DNA of 64,000 nt from Metellina segmentata (lineage: Eukaryota > Arthropoda > Arachnida > Araneae > Tetragnathidae): contig OX375878.1 in NCBI GenBank assembly GCA_947359465.1, positions 82,315,627 to 82,379,626 of the forward strand, in the 5' to 3' direction. A model generated the notes under the pieces. The model was not told the DNA's origin and made no database searches. It saw nothing but the letters and a program-made list of their open reading frames with translations. The translations under genes and the position numbers were made by a program. The number at the start of each line of letters is the position of its first letter. Position 1 is the stretch's first letter. Positions 34,680 to 46,384 of this stretch are shown in pieces.

Positions 34680-35228
34680 ATAACTAATGAAAATATATCA
34701 TAGATTTAATTGGAGTGTGTATGTGCAGTCATTAAAATTATGGATTATTAATTGCATTTGAACAATTACATTCATTACATACATATATATATCGACTTCG
34801 ACTATTGTCATTACAAGGAACGAATTGGGAGAATTTTTGTGGGGAAGGATTCAGTGGCATCTGTGTCCGTCACCAGAATCCATGTGCTTACAAACCGAGA
34901 TTCGATCTACTGATCATGTGTGGATACGTACAGTAGCTTAATGTTAATTATATGTGGATGGTGTTAGTTCGTGGACGTTGCACATTTTCTGGCACTAGCA
35001 GGTGTTTGAAGTTTCGAGACAATCACGAGTTAATTGTAATTTTTTTTACAGTCGGGAATATTTCAAAACTTTTTACACCCAAGAATGAGAAATGCGTATT
35101 TATTTTTCGTTTTGATGCTCCTCTCTGAGTTAATCCCCAAGTAATTTTAAATTATTTGACCACTGCCGAATAGTCTCTTCAGACCTCAGTCATCTGATTT
35201 AGGTTTCGTGACCCCCGGCATATTGTCC
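34680..35228. other. Unique sequence
   Basis: No shared repeat or gene recognised. Confidence 0.35.
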
Positions 35229-35988
35229 TTTAACCTCTCGGTGGTTGTCTCGTTGAAGTAGTTCTCCATTACCAAAACTGATCAGTTCTTAATGAAGGAG
35301 ATAGCTCTTCATTCGAAAGAAACTGACCAAATTTTTATTTTATTTCAATATCTTAATGTAAAATAAAATCTTGGAATAAGATAAGAACTTATCAAAAAGA
35401 TAATATCTTATCAATACGATAATATCTTATCAATAAGACAATATCTTATCAATAAGATATCTCTCGTGATAAGGTAATATCTTATCAGTAAGATAATATC
35501 TTATCTGTAAGATAATATCTTATCAATAACGTATCTCTCGGGATAAGATAATATCTTATCAATAAGGTATCTCTCGTGATAAGATAATATCTTATCAGTA
35601 AGATAATATCTTGACAATAAGATAATATCATATCAATAAGACAATATCTTATCAATAACGTATCTCTCGTGATAAGATAATATCTTATCAGTAAGATAAT
35701 ATCTTGACAATAAGATAATATCATATCAATAACGTATCTCTCGTGATAAGATAATATCTTATCAGTAAGATAATATCTTGACAATAAGATAATATCATAT
35801 CAATAAGACAATATCATATCAATAAGACAATATCATATCAATAAGACAATATCTTATCAATAACGTACCTCTCGTCATAAGATAATATCTTATATTTCAA
35901 AATCTTGATTGCGAGATAACGCTTCAATAACAAAATTCGTTAGATATTATTGGATGAGCTATCTCGTCTAAGCCATTTGGAGTGTTAA
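35229..35988. mobile_element. TTAA-family element filled with a GATAATATCTTATC array
   Basis: Ends TTAACCTCTCGGTGG (TTAA 35229-35232) and CCATTTGGAGTG-TTAA (35985-35988), matching the family termini. From about 35395 to 35895 the interior is a palindromic array of GATAATATCTTATC and relatives. A longer repeat of about 85 bases recurs, beginning at the ACGTATCTCTCGTGATAAG segments near 35657 and 35742. The array should fold into hairpins. Confidence 0.65.
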
Positions 35989-35989
35989 A

Positions 35990-36960
35990 CACTCTTTAGA
36001 CCTTTAAAGTGCACAAAATTATAAATTTTAATAAAATTCTAAAAAATGTATATATTTATGGATGAAGTCTTATCACCTTGTATAAGAGTATTTTGTACAC
36101 AGGAAAACTAACTTCTTGTATTTGTTGTACTTGGAACGCAGATGCTTCTGTCACTAATTTGTTTTCCTTATCACCCATATTCAGCAACTCTCCTTGGCAT
36201 TAGAATATCAAATAAAATGATATTCCCATACCTTAGCCTTGATATACTTTGCCTTAACCATTTCAAGATGGTGGGACCCAAAATTTACATTCTTTCCGAA
36301 AATGTTAGTTTTATAAAGTAACTTGTTTGTTTAATCGCAAGAAGACTAGGAAATTAAAAGTATTTTATAGAAAATGTTTCAAAACCTGAAATCTAATATA
36401 GATAGATCATGCTGAAAATAAAATATTCCCATTTTTCAACAAATTAAAATATAAAAACGATTAACTTTAAAAATGTGAAGAGCCAAATATGGATGCTCCC
36501 TATAACCCAGGCAACCGAGTCTAAAAGAAACCTTAAAATTGTGGGAAGACTTGAGAACCACATTGGCCGCTCAAGATTCAAAATTTACTTCTTTTCCCCA
36601 TAAAGTTTATTCTTACAATTAATATAAATGTGAAGAAAGATAGCTGTTTTAAAAGATCAACAGTCTCGAACAACGATTAATTAGTCATTTGATCATAGGA
36701 GCAAAAATCAAAGAAGAGCCCAAATAAAATTCATTATAAAAATATATTCTATCGCACATGATTAATCATGTGGTGAAAGCTCACTTCTAGATTCTTTAAT
36801 TACTTTAAAACAATACTGTTATGGTTCACAGCGATTTACATTTTTTCTTCGTTTAACATCTAGGTAAATATTTTCACCGCACAATAGCTTACAACATTTT
36901 AAGTTACACTAAATTAACGACCTATCATCATACAGAAAGATAACTCTTCTGAAAATATTT
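35990..36960. other. AT-rich unique sequence
   Basis: No gene or shared repeat. An 18-base perfect palindrome, CACATGATTAATCATGTG, lies at 36755-36772. Confidence 0.4.
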
Positions 36961-37700
36961 AATCTTCCAGAAGTTTGTGAGATGTTCTTGTTCACATCCA
37001 TTTATATTTTCTTCATTTTCCATGAAAACTTTCTTGGAACCAGAAAAATAATCCAAAAATTACAAAACTTCTCGTCGCATCGAATTAACGACCTGAACAC
37101 CCAGTGTGCCGAGATTCCTTTCCTGAATAATCCGTCGTCCAAGAGTTCGCTAGAAGTTCTCTCAATTTCCATCTCAACACTGCAAAACAGGAGTCAACCA
37201 TCTATCCTCTTAGTAAAATAAAGGCCGAAACGAAAAAAAACTCATTTCGCAGAGAGAAAAGAAACACACGATGGAATGTCCTTCATTTATTTGGTGACAA
37301 ATCCACCGACACCAGAAGAAGGGGTGGCGACTCCAGAATACCACTCTCTGCCCCTGCCACCACTTAGCAGAGCAGTTGTATCGTGATCCATCACGGCCAG
37401 GAATTTTCGCCCAACACTTGATGACGGCTTCTTTCCACCTCGTTACAGCATAGACTCGAGAACATTTGTTTCTACCCGCACACTTCCTAAAACTTACCTG
37501 AAGGTGGGAAGTTTTGCTCAGAGGGGGTCCGACAGAGTGTACCGAGGTAAATTGTGATAAATGTTCTGCAGTGTATCAGGTGACGGGTCAGACTTGCATG
37601 GCGCAGAGGAAGCTTATGGTAATGCCACTCCTTGAGAAGGAAAATTCAACCATTAATGCTCTGCACTTAGCGACGTAAATGGAAGAGTTAAGTGGTGGAG
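36960..37700. other. GC-richer, repeat-poor island
   Basis: Raised GC, no window repeat, no dominant reading frame. Candidate conserved non-coding DNA. Confidence 0.35.
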
Positions 37701-37878
37701 TCTCGTACGACCAAATAATGATGAAATATTCGTGTACCTGTACGAAGAATCATCTTTAGATCTTCATCTCCAGATTTAGTTACCAATATCATTATTGGAC
37801 GGTTGTTTGTTACATGCATTTACGTCGCATTGAAGCAGCTATTGTCGATGGTTCGAGATCAATATTATTAGAAATTAA

Positions 37879-38084
37879 TTGATCCCTCCAAGCAGTTTCG
37901 GCAAAATATGTTGTCCATCAAGATTTGGCCTACTTTATTGATGACGAGACATCAGAATATTGCCAATTTGCTTGTGACGTGATCAAAATATGATCACTTT
38001 CCTTCTAACGACAAAGTATCTTGTCCATCAAGATTTGGTTAGTTTTGCGAGATACCTCGTCAAGATAACCATCAGGGAGGTTAA
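37879..38084. mobile_element. TTAA-family element, compact copy
   Basis: Left end TTGA-TCCCTCCAAGCAGTTTCGG (TTAA mutated to TTGA); right end AACCATCAGGGAGG-TTAA (38081-38084). The interior has GTCCATCAAGATTTGG twice and CGAGATACCTCGTC. With 23500-23692 it defines the two unlike ends of the family. Confidence 0.6.
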
Positions 38085-38152
38085 CTGACGTACAATTTTG
38101 TATACAGGGTGTCAGGTCTATATGTATCCAAGCATGCACACATATAGTAGTA

Positions 38153-39643
38153 GTAAAAAGTGTAGAAACCTTTTGGAAAGAGTTTTTCTCTTAGGTTTGA
38201 TGACTCATATCACAACTTTGTTTTGGAGTAATATCTTAAAATTATGCATCAATGGAAAGGTAATTTAATCAAGAATGGAGTGCATAAACATTTATGAAGA
38301 TTTTTATATCAAAACAGCAATTATAAAGAATAAAAATGAAACACATAAAAAAAAGCAATCTACAAAAATTTTCTCAATGTTTGTTAATATAATTACGGCC
38401 TTATAACACCTTCTCATGGAGTGAACCAAATTTTTAGTTCTACAGCTGTTAACTGTAATGTAAAACTAAGTTTGAATAATTGATTCCATCAATTGGCTTT
38501 TATTGCTGGGTTGCTTCTGACTCACAAGTTTCTTTAGTCGGCTCCATAGATTTTCTATTGGCCATTCCGGCAATGAAATATGATTATCTTGGAAAACCAT
38601 TTTTGCACACAGTAGCAATATCACATGGTGCTGAATCCTTTTCAAATATAAATGCTTCATTGGCTTGGAAAGATCACTTTTTGGAAGGCTTTAGTTTGGG
38701 CTCAAGTACTTCATTTATTATTTTTGGGCATTTAAATTCCCATTACTCACGCAAATTTCACCCATACATTTTGATGCCATACAACCCAGATCGTAATGCT
38801 AACTAGGTATTTCTCGGTAGGTGTTATACAATCAGGATGCAAAACTCCGATTCTTCTCCTTATGTAGTTTATGTCATAACTACCAAACAGGAGATTTTGG
38901 TATCATCGCTCCAAATAACATTGTCCCATTGTTCCACTATCCAGCTAATGTGGGGTTCAGCCCAATTTAATTTTTTCAGCCTTTATTTGAGAGATAAAAA
39001 TGGCTTTTTCGTGGAATTCTAGCATTATGACCACATTCCTGTAGTCTACACCGAACAGCCCTTGCAATCAACTTCACATTACTTTGAGCCATTTCATTTT
39101 GTATAAACCCAAATGATTTTCTTCTGTCACCTAGACACAGTCTCTCAAAATTCTTTTACCATCACCTTCTCTTATGCACCATTTCCTGTCTTTACCCTGA
39201 GTCTTCTTATACCTCTTCAAAAACTTAGAAATGCCACCTTTAGTTAAGTTTACCCCAATATTTCTTCTAATTTCTTCATAACTGTAACCTTATTTCTTTA
39301 ATAGTACAATTTTACATTGCTTTAGGGGTGACCAGTCCTCTTTTATCCATTACTTTAATTTTGTTACGTTTTACAAGCTCACTAAATGAAAGAACACAAC
39401 AAAAAATCAACCTACTTGATAGCAATCACATAATACACTGACAAATGGCCACCTTTCCGGTTATTTGGGTATAACTTTTGATAGAATACAGATAAATGAA
39501 CAAACTTTATTGCATAACATTATTGATTAAATTATCCTTCCATTGATCTATAATTTTATGGTATTACTAAACACCAAAGTTGTGATATATGGCCATCAAT
39601 CCTCAGAAATACACTTTTTTCAAAGTGTTTCCACAATTTTTGC
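38153..39643 (-). mobile_element. Old Tc1-like element with about 115-bp inverted ends
   Basis: The left side (GTGTAGAAACCTTTTGG ... CATATCACAACTTTG ... AATTTAATCAAGAATG) is mirrored on the right (39520-39643) over about 115 bases with moderate divergence. Between them the minus strand carries a decayed Tc1-type transposase. The exact termini and TA flanks are not certain. Confidence 0.75.
38440..39340 (-). pseudogene. Decayed Tc1-like transposase, minus strand
   Basis: Fragments in different frames of the minus strand follow the usual order of a Tc1 transposase. A helix-turn-helix part (SYEEIRRNIGVNLTKGGI, near 39250) comes first, then RLQECGHNARIPRKSHF near 39040 and GVLHPDCITPTEKY near 38830. 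The catalytic C-terminus near 38490-38590 reads NHISLPEWPIENLWSRLKKL. The expected SPDLNP between LPEWP and IENLW is missing, an in-frame deletion of about eight residues next to the catalytic Glu. Several frameshifts and stops make it non-functional. Confidence 0.75.
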
Positions 39644-39659
39644 CATTTTTGTATATTTT

Positions 39660-39960
39660 AGCTTCTAGCATCTATGTGTTTTTAATTAGTTAGTTTTGTT
39701 CCAAATTCTTACACCTTAAAATCATTTTGACAGTATTTAAAGTATCAACCTAAATATCATCATCTATCAATATGCAATTCTGACTATAAAAGAACTTAAG
39801 AAACTATTAAGTACTCTGCTTAAGGCATTCTCGCTTATTCTCTGGAATGATAAGAAATGTGAAACTCCAAAGGGGTTCAAAGTATTTAACCTCGAAAATT
39901 CCAACCCAGTGTGATTTACTTCATAACACCATGATCTATAATAATGCATAATAATTACCC
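39660..39960. other. AT-rich unique sequence
   Basis: No feature recognised. Confidence 0.35.
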
Positions 39961-41170
39961 AATAAATGAAATTACGGCCTTAATTATGTTGCTGGGACGA
40001 AGGCGTGTTGAAGCAAACCCCAAATTTATTTCTCCGCAGTTCTTTGATGAAGTTTCGATATTACCTCAGCATGGGCAGCACGCCTCCTCAAGGTCGAATT
40101 GTCCTCTCACGTAGCTGAGAAGAGCTCTGGAGAGCCAATTATCTCCCCTCCCGAGAAATTCCGTAAAAGGAAATTCACGCATAACTCCGGCAGGGCTCTC
40201 CGGGGACACGTATCTTTAAGAATGCTGGCAGTGAAAAAGTTGTCTCGCCCGCCATTGAAACGAGCTGGAGAAAAGACTCCTGATTTTCATTGGAAAAGTC
40301 AGATACAGTTAATTTCCCAAGAGATCGAGCCGCATCCTCCTTATGGCTGGTGAATAATAAAAGCTCTTCCTATTAGGAAGCAATCCTTTAATTCGATAAG
40401 GCCATTTCGCATTGGGATTTTAATCGCGTGCAGTGGAGAGATTAGAATAATGAAAGAGTGATGTGGGAACTGCTCTTTCGGCCGCGACTCTCATTCATAA
40501 TTAAAATTGGGTTCGCATTCGGAGGCACTTGAGCTTGCCTAATAGCCTGCTGCAAAACTGAGCGAAAACACGGCCTGAAAGAAAATCCCTTCGCCTTGTG
40601 CTGGTGGTTCTGGGGACTCGTTTCAGTGAAGTCTTTTCAACCGGTGGATGATATCCGTGGTAAAAATGAAAGGCGTTATCCGGTGGGAAGATTCTGGGAC
40701 AAAATATCCGTGTAGGAATCCGCTCATTTGCAAGTGAATGGTTGTCGATACTGTTAGCGTAGTTTTTTAAAAGAACTAATAAATTACATTTTTCTTGTTC
40801 TTTGTTGTGGCGATATTTGACGTTGCTCTAATTGTTTCTTAAAAGAGCAACGGATTCTTTCAAAACACGTGTCCCACTTTAACACGCTACTTGTGAAGAG
40901 CGAATTTTCCACTCGAAGAGGCGCTTTTGAAGGAGTCGAGCACAAAGACCTGTTACCTGATTTTTCTTTCGAATATTACGAGAGGTGTGTGCCTATTGTT
41001 CTTTGTTCAATTTGAGAGTTCTCATAATTTCCCCGCTATAATTTGTTGAACAACTGATGCATAGCTTTCACTTACGTGAGGCAATTAAAATTTCTGAATA
41101 CCTTAACAACGCTACGCGTGGCCTCGGGAGCAGAAACTGTTTAAAACTGCGATGTAGGACATAGAACAAG
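39960..41170. other. Large GC-richer island, candidate regulatory region
   Basis: The longest repeat-free, GC-richer segment in the window. It has homeodomain-type motifs (CATAATTAAAATTG near 40496, AATAATAAAAGC near 40353, TTTTAATCGCG near 40418). An 84-codon plus-strand frame at 40099-40353 is basic (ending PHPPYGW) but matches no family I know. Conserved non-coding DNA is my preferred reading; a short exon is possible. Confidence 0.4.
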
Positions 41171-41583
41171 CAGTCTTTGCAGAAAATATTTCCTTAATTT
41201 TATCAAAATTTTGACCGATTGTTTAAATTATAAGTTACGATCCTTTTCTAGCTACGGAACAAACTCCCCAAATTACCACAAACACTTTATAAACAACACA
41301 TCTTCTTTGTCAATAACAAAATATTTAACTTCAAAAGTTATCGCCAGATTGCAAATTCTGAAAGTATGCCTTGGTTTAAATAAAGTAAGTAATTAATTTT
41401 GATGTGTGTTTTATTACAAATGTGTGATACATATTTTGGCGGTAATTGTGTTTGACGTCTGTTTTTGATTTTACTGCAGTTTTCAAAATTCGGACGAAAT
41501 GCCGGCAAAACAATTGCAATTGCTTGGAGTTGTATTGCAAAACGCTGAATATAATTCTGCATCTGGGCGCGTGGCTTAATTAC

Positions 41584-41903
41584 ATGTAGGTAGTTATTTG
41601 ACATAACAATGGAGCAACACAACGGGCTATTGGATGCAGTTCGGGATCAATCCCGAAAGAAAATATCCAAAAACAATGCATCGTAATTTTTAACCACGGT
41701 CAGATGACGAGGTCAACACCTGATCTGGCACCCCACTCTCCTGACTTCCCACCACGCCAACATGATGACATATGAGAACACAACAGATTTAACGTGCACC
41801 AGTCTCCCTGAACATAGTCTTTGGCTGGACCTAGTTTCGAACTCTCAACCATCTAGCTGCTAATTCGTTGCTCGTCTAACTGCTCTACTATGGCCTCACG
41901 AGA
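41584..41903 (-). repeat. SINE A, near full length, minus strand
   Basis: Runs from tail complement TGTAGGTAGTTATTTGAC through ACAACGGGCTATTGG, CCACGGTCAGATGACGAGG, CACCCCACTCTCC and GATTTAACGTGCACCAG to a head with TTTCGAACTCTCAACC. Full order of blocks; no clear target duplication. Confidence 0.8.
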
Positions 41904-41909
41904 GTGGAT

Positions 41910-42045
41910 TTTACCACTGCCCAAGTAACTTGCGAGGTGCAGGCGATGGAGGTTCGCTTACTCCCTAAGCGTATTTCTCTATTTTGTATCAGTAAAATTT
42001 TTCTTGTATGTATGTCCATTTACTTGACGTTGTCTTGGCGCGGTT
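41910..42045 (+). repeat. SINE family B fragment
   Basis: GTATCAGTAAAATTTTTCTTG, TATGTCCATTTACTTGACG and TTGTCTTGGCGCGGTTCGG match the body of the copy at 1440-1650. It lies directly beyond the head of the SINE A copy. Confidence 0.55.
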
Positions 42046-42089
42046 CGGACAAATATTGGCTTTCGTAACAAAAACTGTTACCGTATACT

Positions 42090-42641
42090 CTACGGTCCCC
42101 CTTGGCGAATTTTTGAAAAATGAAATGTGAAAAAAGTCGCCAAATTCAAGATGGCGTCAAAATGTGTAAATTTACATACAGAGAAGAATAAACAAACGAT
42201 AAATTTTTAAAATACCATTTTTCCACGACTTCCATTTTAAGTGTAGATTAGATAATATCCAACATTTGTTGTAAAAAAAAAATTTTTTTGGTTGATTTTT
42301 CTTGTAGCATTTTCTGTAAAAAAATTATTCCATTTTAGGAGTAGAGTACACGATAACCAACATTTGTTAAAAACAAAAATTTGGTTGATTTTTCTTACAG
42401 AAATCGTTATTTGTTCTTCAGTAAAACAAAATTAAGAATAAATAATTAAATTTTTAAGAAGAATGGAGCGTCGAAAATTTGATTTTATCACAGTAAATTT
42501 GCAAAATTAAACCATTTTGGGCGACAAAAAACAAAATTTGGCGTCGTCAAAATTCGACAAGATTTTTAACATTAGGGTTTCCAAAAAACTGACTAGGCGT
42601 ACCGGGTTGCTAGAATTGGTGAAAACTCATGGGGGACCGTT
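42090..42641. mobile_element. Candidate MITE with ACGGTCCCCC inverted ends
   Basis: ACGGTCCCCCTTG at 42092 and its inverted counterpart CATGGGGGACCGT ending at 42640 bound about 550 bases. The interior has two direct copies of a roughly 100-base block (near 42230 and 42330) with CCAACATTTGTT and GGTTGATTTTTCTT. No coding frame. Superfamily not assigned; the flanking duplication is unclear. Confidence 0.5.
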
Positions 42642-42839
42642 TTAAAAAATGCTAAAATTTATCAAAAGTAATATTAACTCGAAAGTTAAGCACCAAAATT
42701 TAGTGTCCGTGAATGTTTATAAAATTCGAAAAGTAAATGTACTATCTCACGTTGATATAATTATCCACCTTTATGGGAACACTCAACAACATTTTATGCA
42801 AAAAAAATCTAGGTCGAATAGAAATCCCGTCCACCCACA

Positions 42840-43500
42840 CCCGAAGCAATAAGCATTTCTTTTGAAATTCAAACCCAACAAAAACAAACACGCATCCGCA
42901 CTCACGATAGCCCCGATCCCCTCCCGCAAAACCACCGAAACGAAGCAACAAAAAACACTAAACGGGGCGTCCAAAAACATTTTTTTCCCACACCCGTCAT
43001 TATCTCTCAAGATGATGGGGGCCATCCTCCTTAAGACGAACCCTGCTCCCCGGTCCCTTAATCGCCATCGCCCCCCTTCCGAAGGACACCAGACCACGCT
43101 GAATGATGATGATGATGATGATTGTATGACTTTCTGCGCCAGCGCCCCCTTTCGCATTCCGGGCGCAACCAGCATGAGCCGTTAAGTCCGGCGACGTGCT
43201 CCCACCAATGATGCTGATCCGCCTCCTTGATTGGGGCAGAATCTCGGTCATTGATTTAATACATCCCGGGCCATTCTTAATAGTGTTTCGGACAGGACGG
43301 CTGGGGATAAAAGCTGTAGGGCAAGAAAGAGGAGGGGCGGCATTACCATCCCTTTCCGGTGCTCCGATGTAACAATAAAGCCGGAGGACGGTTCTCGACA
43401 AATCCAGCTATAATTCGAGGATTCCAGAAGTAATGGACTCGACGCTCTATTTTTACAAGTCGCTTTCCCCACTCTGCAGGTGGACTGAGTGCTTGTTACG
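42840..43500. other. GC-richer island with an ATG microsatellite
   Basis: High-GC, repeat-poor except for an ATG trinucleotide run at about 43103-43123. Motifs such as TGATTGGGG and GGGGATAAAAGC are of PBC/Hox type. Open frames exist in several overlapping frames on both strands, the pattern of GC-rich non-coding DNA more than of one exon. Confidence 0.4.
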
Positions 43501-43542
43501 GCCGGAGATAGTCTACCCGCATTTCACGCACAAAAGGCTGCT

Positions 43543-44640
43543 CTGTCATTGGTAGATGAAAAAATAAGGATATTTCAAGGAGTTTTTTGTGTGATTCACA
43601 AGAGGATGATTGTCCACATAGATGTGCTAGAAGGTACTATAAGGTGCCGAAATTAAAGGCAAGAAATGCGTGAACATTTTTATCGGCACTCTAGAAATAC
43701 AATATTTTACCAGACGTTTTAGTTATGATACCACAAAGGGTTGTTAGTTGAATTAACATCACACTGTCATTGGTAGGTGAAAAGATAGGGATATTTTCCA
43801 GGAGTCTTTTGTGTGATTCACAAGGGGATATCTGTCAAACTAGTTGTGCTATAGGGTACACTAAGATGCCGAAATGGAAGGCAAGAAATGCGTGAACATT
43901 TTTATCGGCACTCTAGAAATACAACATTCTACCAGACGTTTTAGTTATGATACCACAAAGGGTTGTTAGTTGAATTAACGTCGCGCTGTCATTGGTAGGT
44001 GAAAAGATAGGGATATTTTCCAGGAGTCTTTTGTGTGATTCACAAGGGGATATCTGTCAAACTAGTTGTGCTATAGGGTACACTAAGATGCCGAAATGGA
44101 AGGCAAGAAATGCGTGAACATTTTTATCAACACTCTAGAAATACAACATTCTACCAGACGTTTTAGTTATGATACCACAAAGGGTTGTTAGTTGAATTAA
44201 CGTCGCGCTGTCATTGGTAGGTGAAAAGATAGGGATATTTTCCAGGAGTTTTTTGTGTGATTCACAAGGGGATATCTGTCAAACTAGTTGTGCTATAGGG
44301 TACACTAAGATGCCGAAATGGAAGGCAAGAAATGCGTGAACATTTTTATCAGCACTCTAGAAATACAACATTCTACCAGACGTTTTAGTTATGATACCAC
44401 AAAGGGTTGTTAGTTGAATTAACGTCGCGCTGTCATTGGTAGGTGAAAAAATAGGGATATTTCCAGGAGTTTTTTGTGTGATTCACAAAGGGATGTATGT
44501 CCAACTAGATGTGCTATAGTGTACACTAAGATGCCGAATTGGAAGTCAAGAAATGCGTGAACATTTCTATCGGTTCTCTAGCAATACAATATTCTACCAG
44601 ACGTTATAGTTATAATACCACAAAGGGTTGGTAGTTGAAT
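43543..44640. repeat. 222-bp tandem array, five units
   Basis: Units begin CTGTCATTGGTAG at 43543, 43764, 43986, 44208 and 44430. The middle three are nearly identical; the first and last are more diverged, as expected if the array grew from its centre. Each unit ends with GTTAGTTGAATTAACGTCGC, which is the 3' tail of SINE A on the minus strand. A partial sixth unit (TTCACAAAGGGATG...) appears at 44876 after the adjoining SINE. Confidence 0.95.
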
Positions 44641-44871
44641 TAACGTCGCACTGGAACAACACACAACGGGCTATCGGTGATGGTTTGGGATCAGTTCCGA
44701 AGGGAAGTATCCAAGAACAATTTATCGTGGTTTTGAACCACGATCGGATGACGAGATCAACACCTGAGCAGGCACCCCACTCTCCAAGCTCCTACACCAT
44801 TCCAACATGATGACTTTACGGCCATGGCAGTTTTAACGTGTACCATCATCCACGTACACGACGATCCGTGG
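44630..44871 (-). repeat. SINE A, minus strand, at end of the 222-bp array
   Basis: Tail GTAGTTGAATTAACGTCGCACTGG leads into ACAACGGGCTATCGG, the GGGATCAGTTCC block, CCACGATCGGATGACGAG, CACCCCACTCTCC, and a head-proximal GTACACGACGATCCGTGG. It is truncated before the tRNA-like head and is followed by array-unit sequence. Confidence 0.75.
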
Positions 44872-44989
44872 TTTCACAAAGGGATGTGTGTTCACAAGGA
44901 CGTGCTAGAAGGTACACTAAAGTGCGAAATGAAATAAGCATATCCGTGGAAAGCATTTTTATCACTTCTAATATTAGTTAGACAGTATC

Positions 44990-45500
44990 TTTAGACTTGC
45001 AGTTTCGAAGTAGATTCTCAAAGTTACGATCAGGACAAGTAGTATATTCCTAGCAGCGTCGATGCAGGGATTGTTTCGTGCAACAATTCCTGGTCTTTCA
45101 TGGACACTTGCAGCCATGATAGTGACTCTTGTGAGTCAATGGGAATTATGTAAATTATGCCCTTCGGTATCTCCAGGAAGAAATCAATGATTGATAATTC
45201 GATTGATTGTGGTTTCCAAGCGACCATTCAGGCCTATCCATCGACCTCCAAAACTAACCTTTTTAACCACTTACGAACATACATCCCTATATAAATAAGG
45301 TTTACTTTTGTGTTTTTTATAAAAATGTTTAAAATACCCTTTATTAATTCTTAATTAATAATTAAATAACCCTTAAATTATTCATAATTTACTGAAAATC
45401 ATGTGTAAATAAATTTTATTTACAAATACTATTTAGTTGCCTGAAAATATTTCAATCAGCCCTTTTAATTTTGGTTTTAGTAGTACATAATATCGTCACT
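44990..45500. other. Unique sequence
   Basis: No shared repeat; a 65-codon minus-strand frame near 45030 has no recognisable domain. Confidence 0.35.
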
Positions 45501-45501
45501 T

Positions 45502-45733
45502 AAAGTGCAAAAGGTCGTATGTAGAAAATTCCGTATTTTCTTTTATTATTGCTATATGTAGCATTTTGTGGTTTCCACTGGTGACAAAATCTGATGTCAT
45601 CAGATGATCTAATAAAAGTAACACCCAAATGTATGTAACAAAATAGAAACAAATCATGAGCAAAACGATAAGCTTTTTTGCTCTCCTGAAAAATGCATCT
45701 ATTAGACATTGGACCTCTTGCACTTTGAGTTAA
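45502..45733. mobile_element. Short MITE with AAAGTGCAA inverted ends, copy 1
   Basis: About 230 bases bounded by AAAGTGCAAAAGGTCGTATG and its inverted counterpart GACCTCTTGCACTTTG. The interior includes CATTTTGTGGTTTCCA, TGATGTCATCAGATGATC and AATGTATGTAACAAAATAG. A second copy in the same orientation lies at 63530-63757. No transposase. Confidence 0.65.
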
Positions 45734-45739
45734 GATATA

Positions 45740-46380
45740 CAAAATCAACGGGAAAGTGGAATTTTATGAAGAAAAATTGAGATACAAAGCTATGGTCCCT
45801 TTTTGTAGAACTTTACGCCCTCAACTGTTCAGAAACACGAGAATAAACATTAAAAGAGGCAGGCTTAAATTTGTAAAAAGGTTTACTCGTTGCAACAACT
45901 GTTTTTTAAGTCCTTTGAGTCTATTCTATCATGTCAGATAACGTAAAAATGTGTATGACTTCCCGATTATTAAATTCTAGTATAACCTTCAGAGATTTTT
46001 TCGGAAAATTTTTTGTATTCAAAATTAAGAGGATGAGAAAATGCTTAGATTGCATAAAGTCACGGATGTCTGTTTCCTGTTATTACTGATGGTATAAATT
46101 TGTAACATTTTTTTCTTCTATTAAAATATGAATTAGAACCATGTCAGCAAAAGCTTTATAAACTTGTAAACACATACACAGTCTTTTAATAAAAATTATT
46201 AATAAGACCAAAAAACCCTGAAATAACCAAAAATAAAACTAATTAAACAAACTAAGGGAACTAACGCAACTCGAAAGTATTTATTATCAAAGCTTATGAC
46301 TCGATTTTTTTGTCGAACTAAAAATATGTAGAGATAGTAATTCTGCGGTGGACATGTTTATGGACGAATTCTGGGAATTG
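45740..46380. other. AT-rich unique sequence
   Basis: No feature recognised. Confidence 0.35.
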
Positions 46381-46384
46381 GATG

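Noticed and set aside
35485..35784. 99-codon minus-strand frame of ILSYCQDIILLIRYYL repeats
   Set aside because: Product of the GATAATATCTTATC palindromic array; not a protein.
33985..35988. CRISPR-like array
   Set aside because: Units are contiguous tandem repeats without unique spacers, and the genome is eukaryotic.
38480..38806. 108-codon plus-strand frame
   Set aside because: It is antisense to the decayed Tc1-like transposase, whose motifs are recognisable on the minus strand.
42783..43401. Overlapping 107-133-codon frames on both strands
   Set aside because: Several frames are open at once in GC-rich DNA. None shows a domain, so low stop-codon density explains them better than coding.
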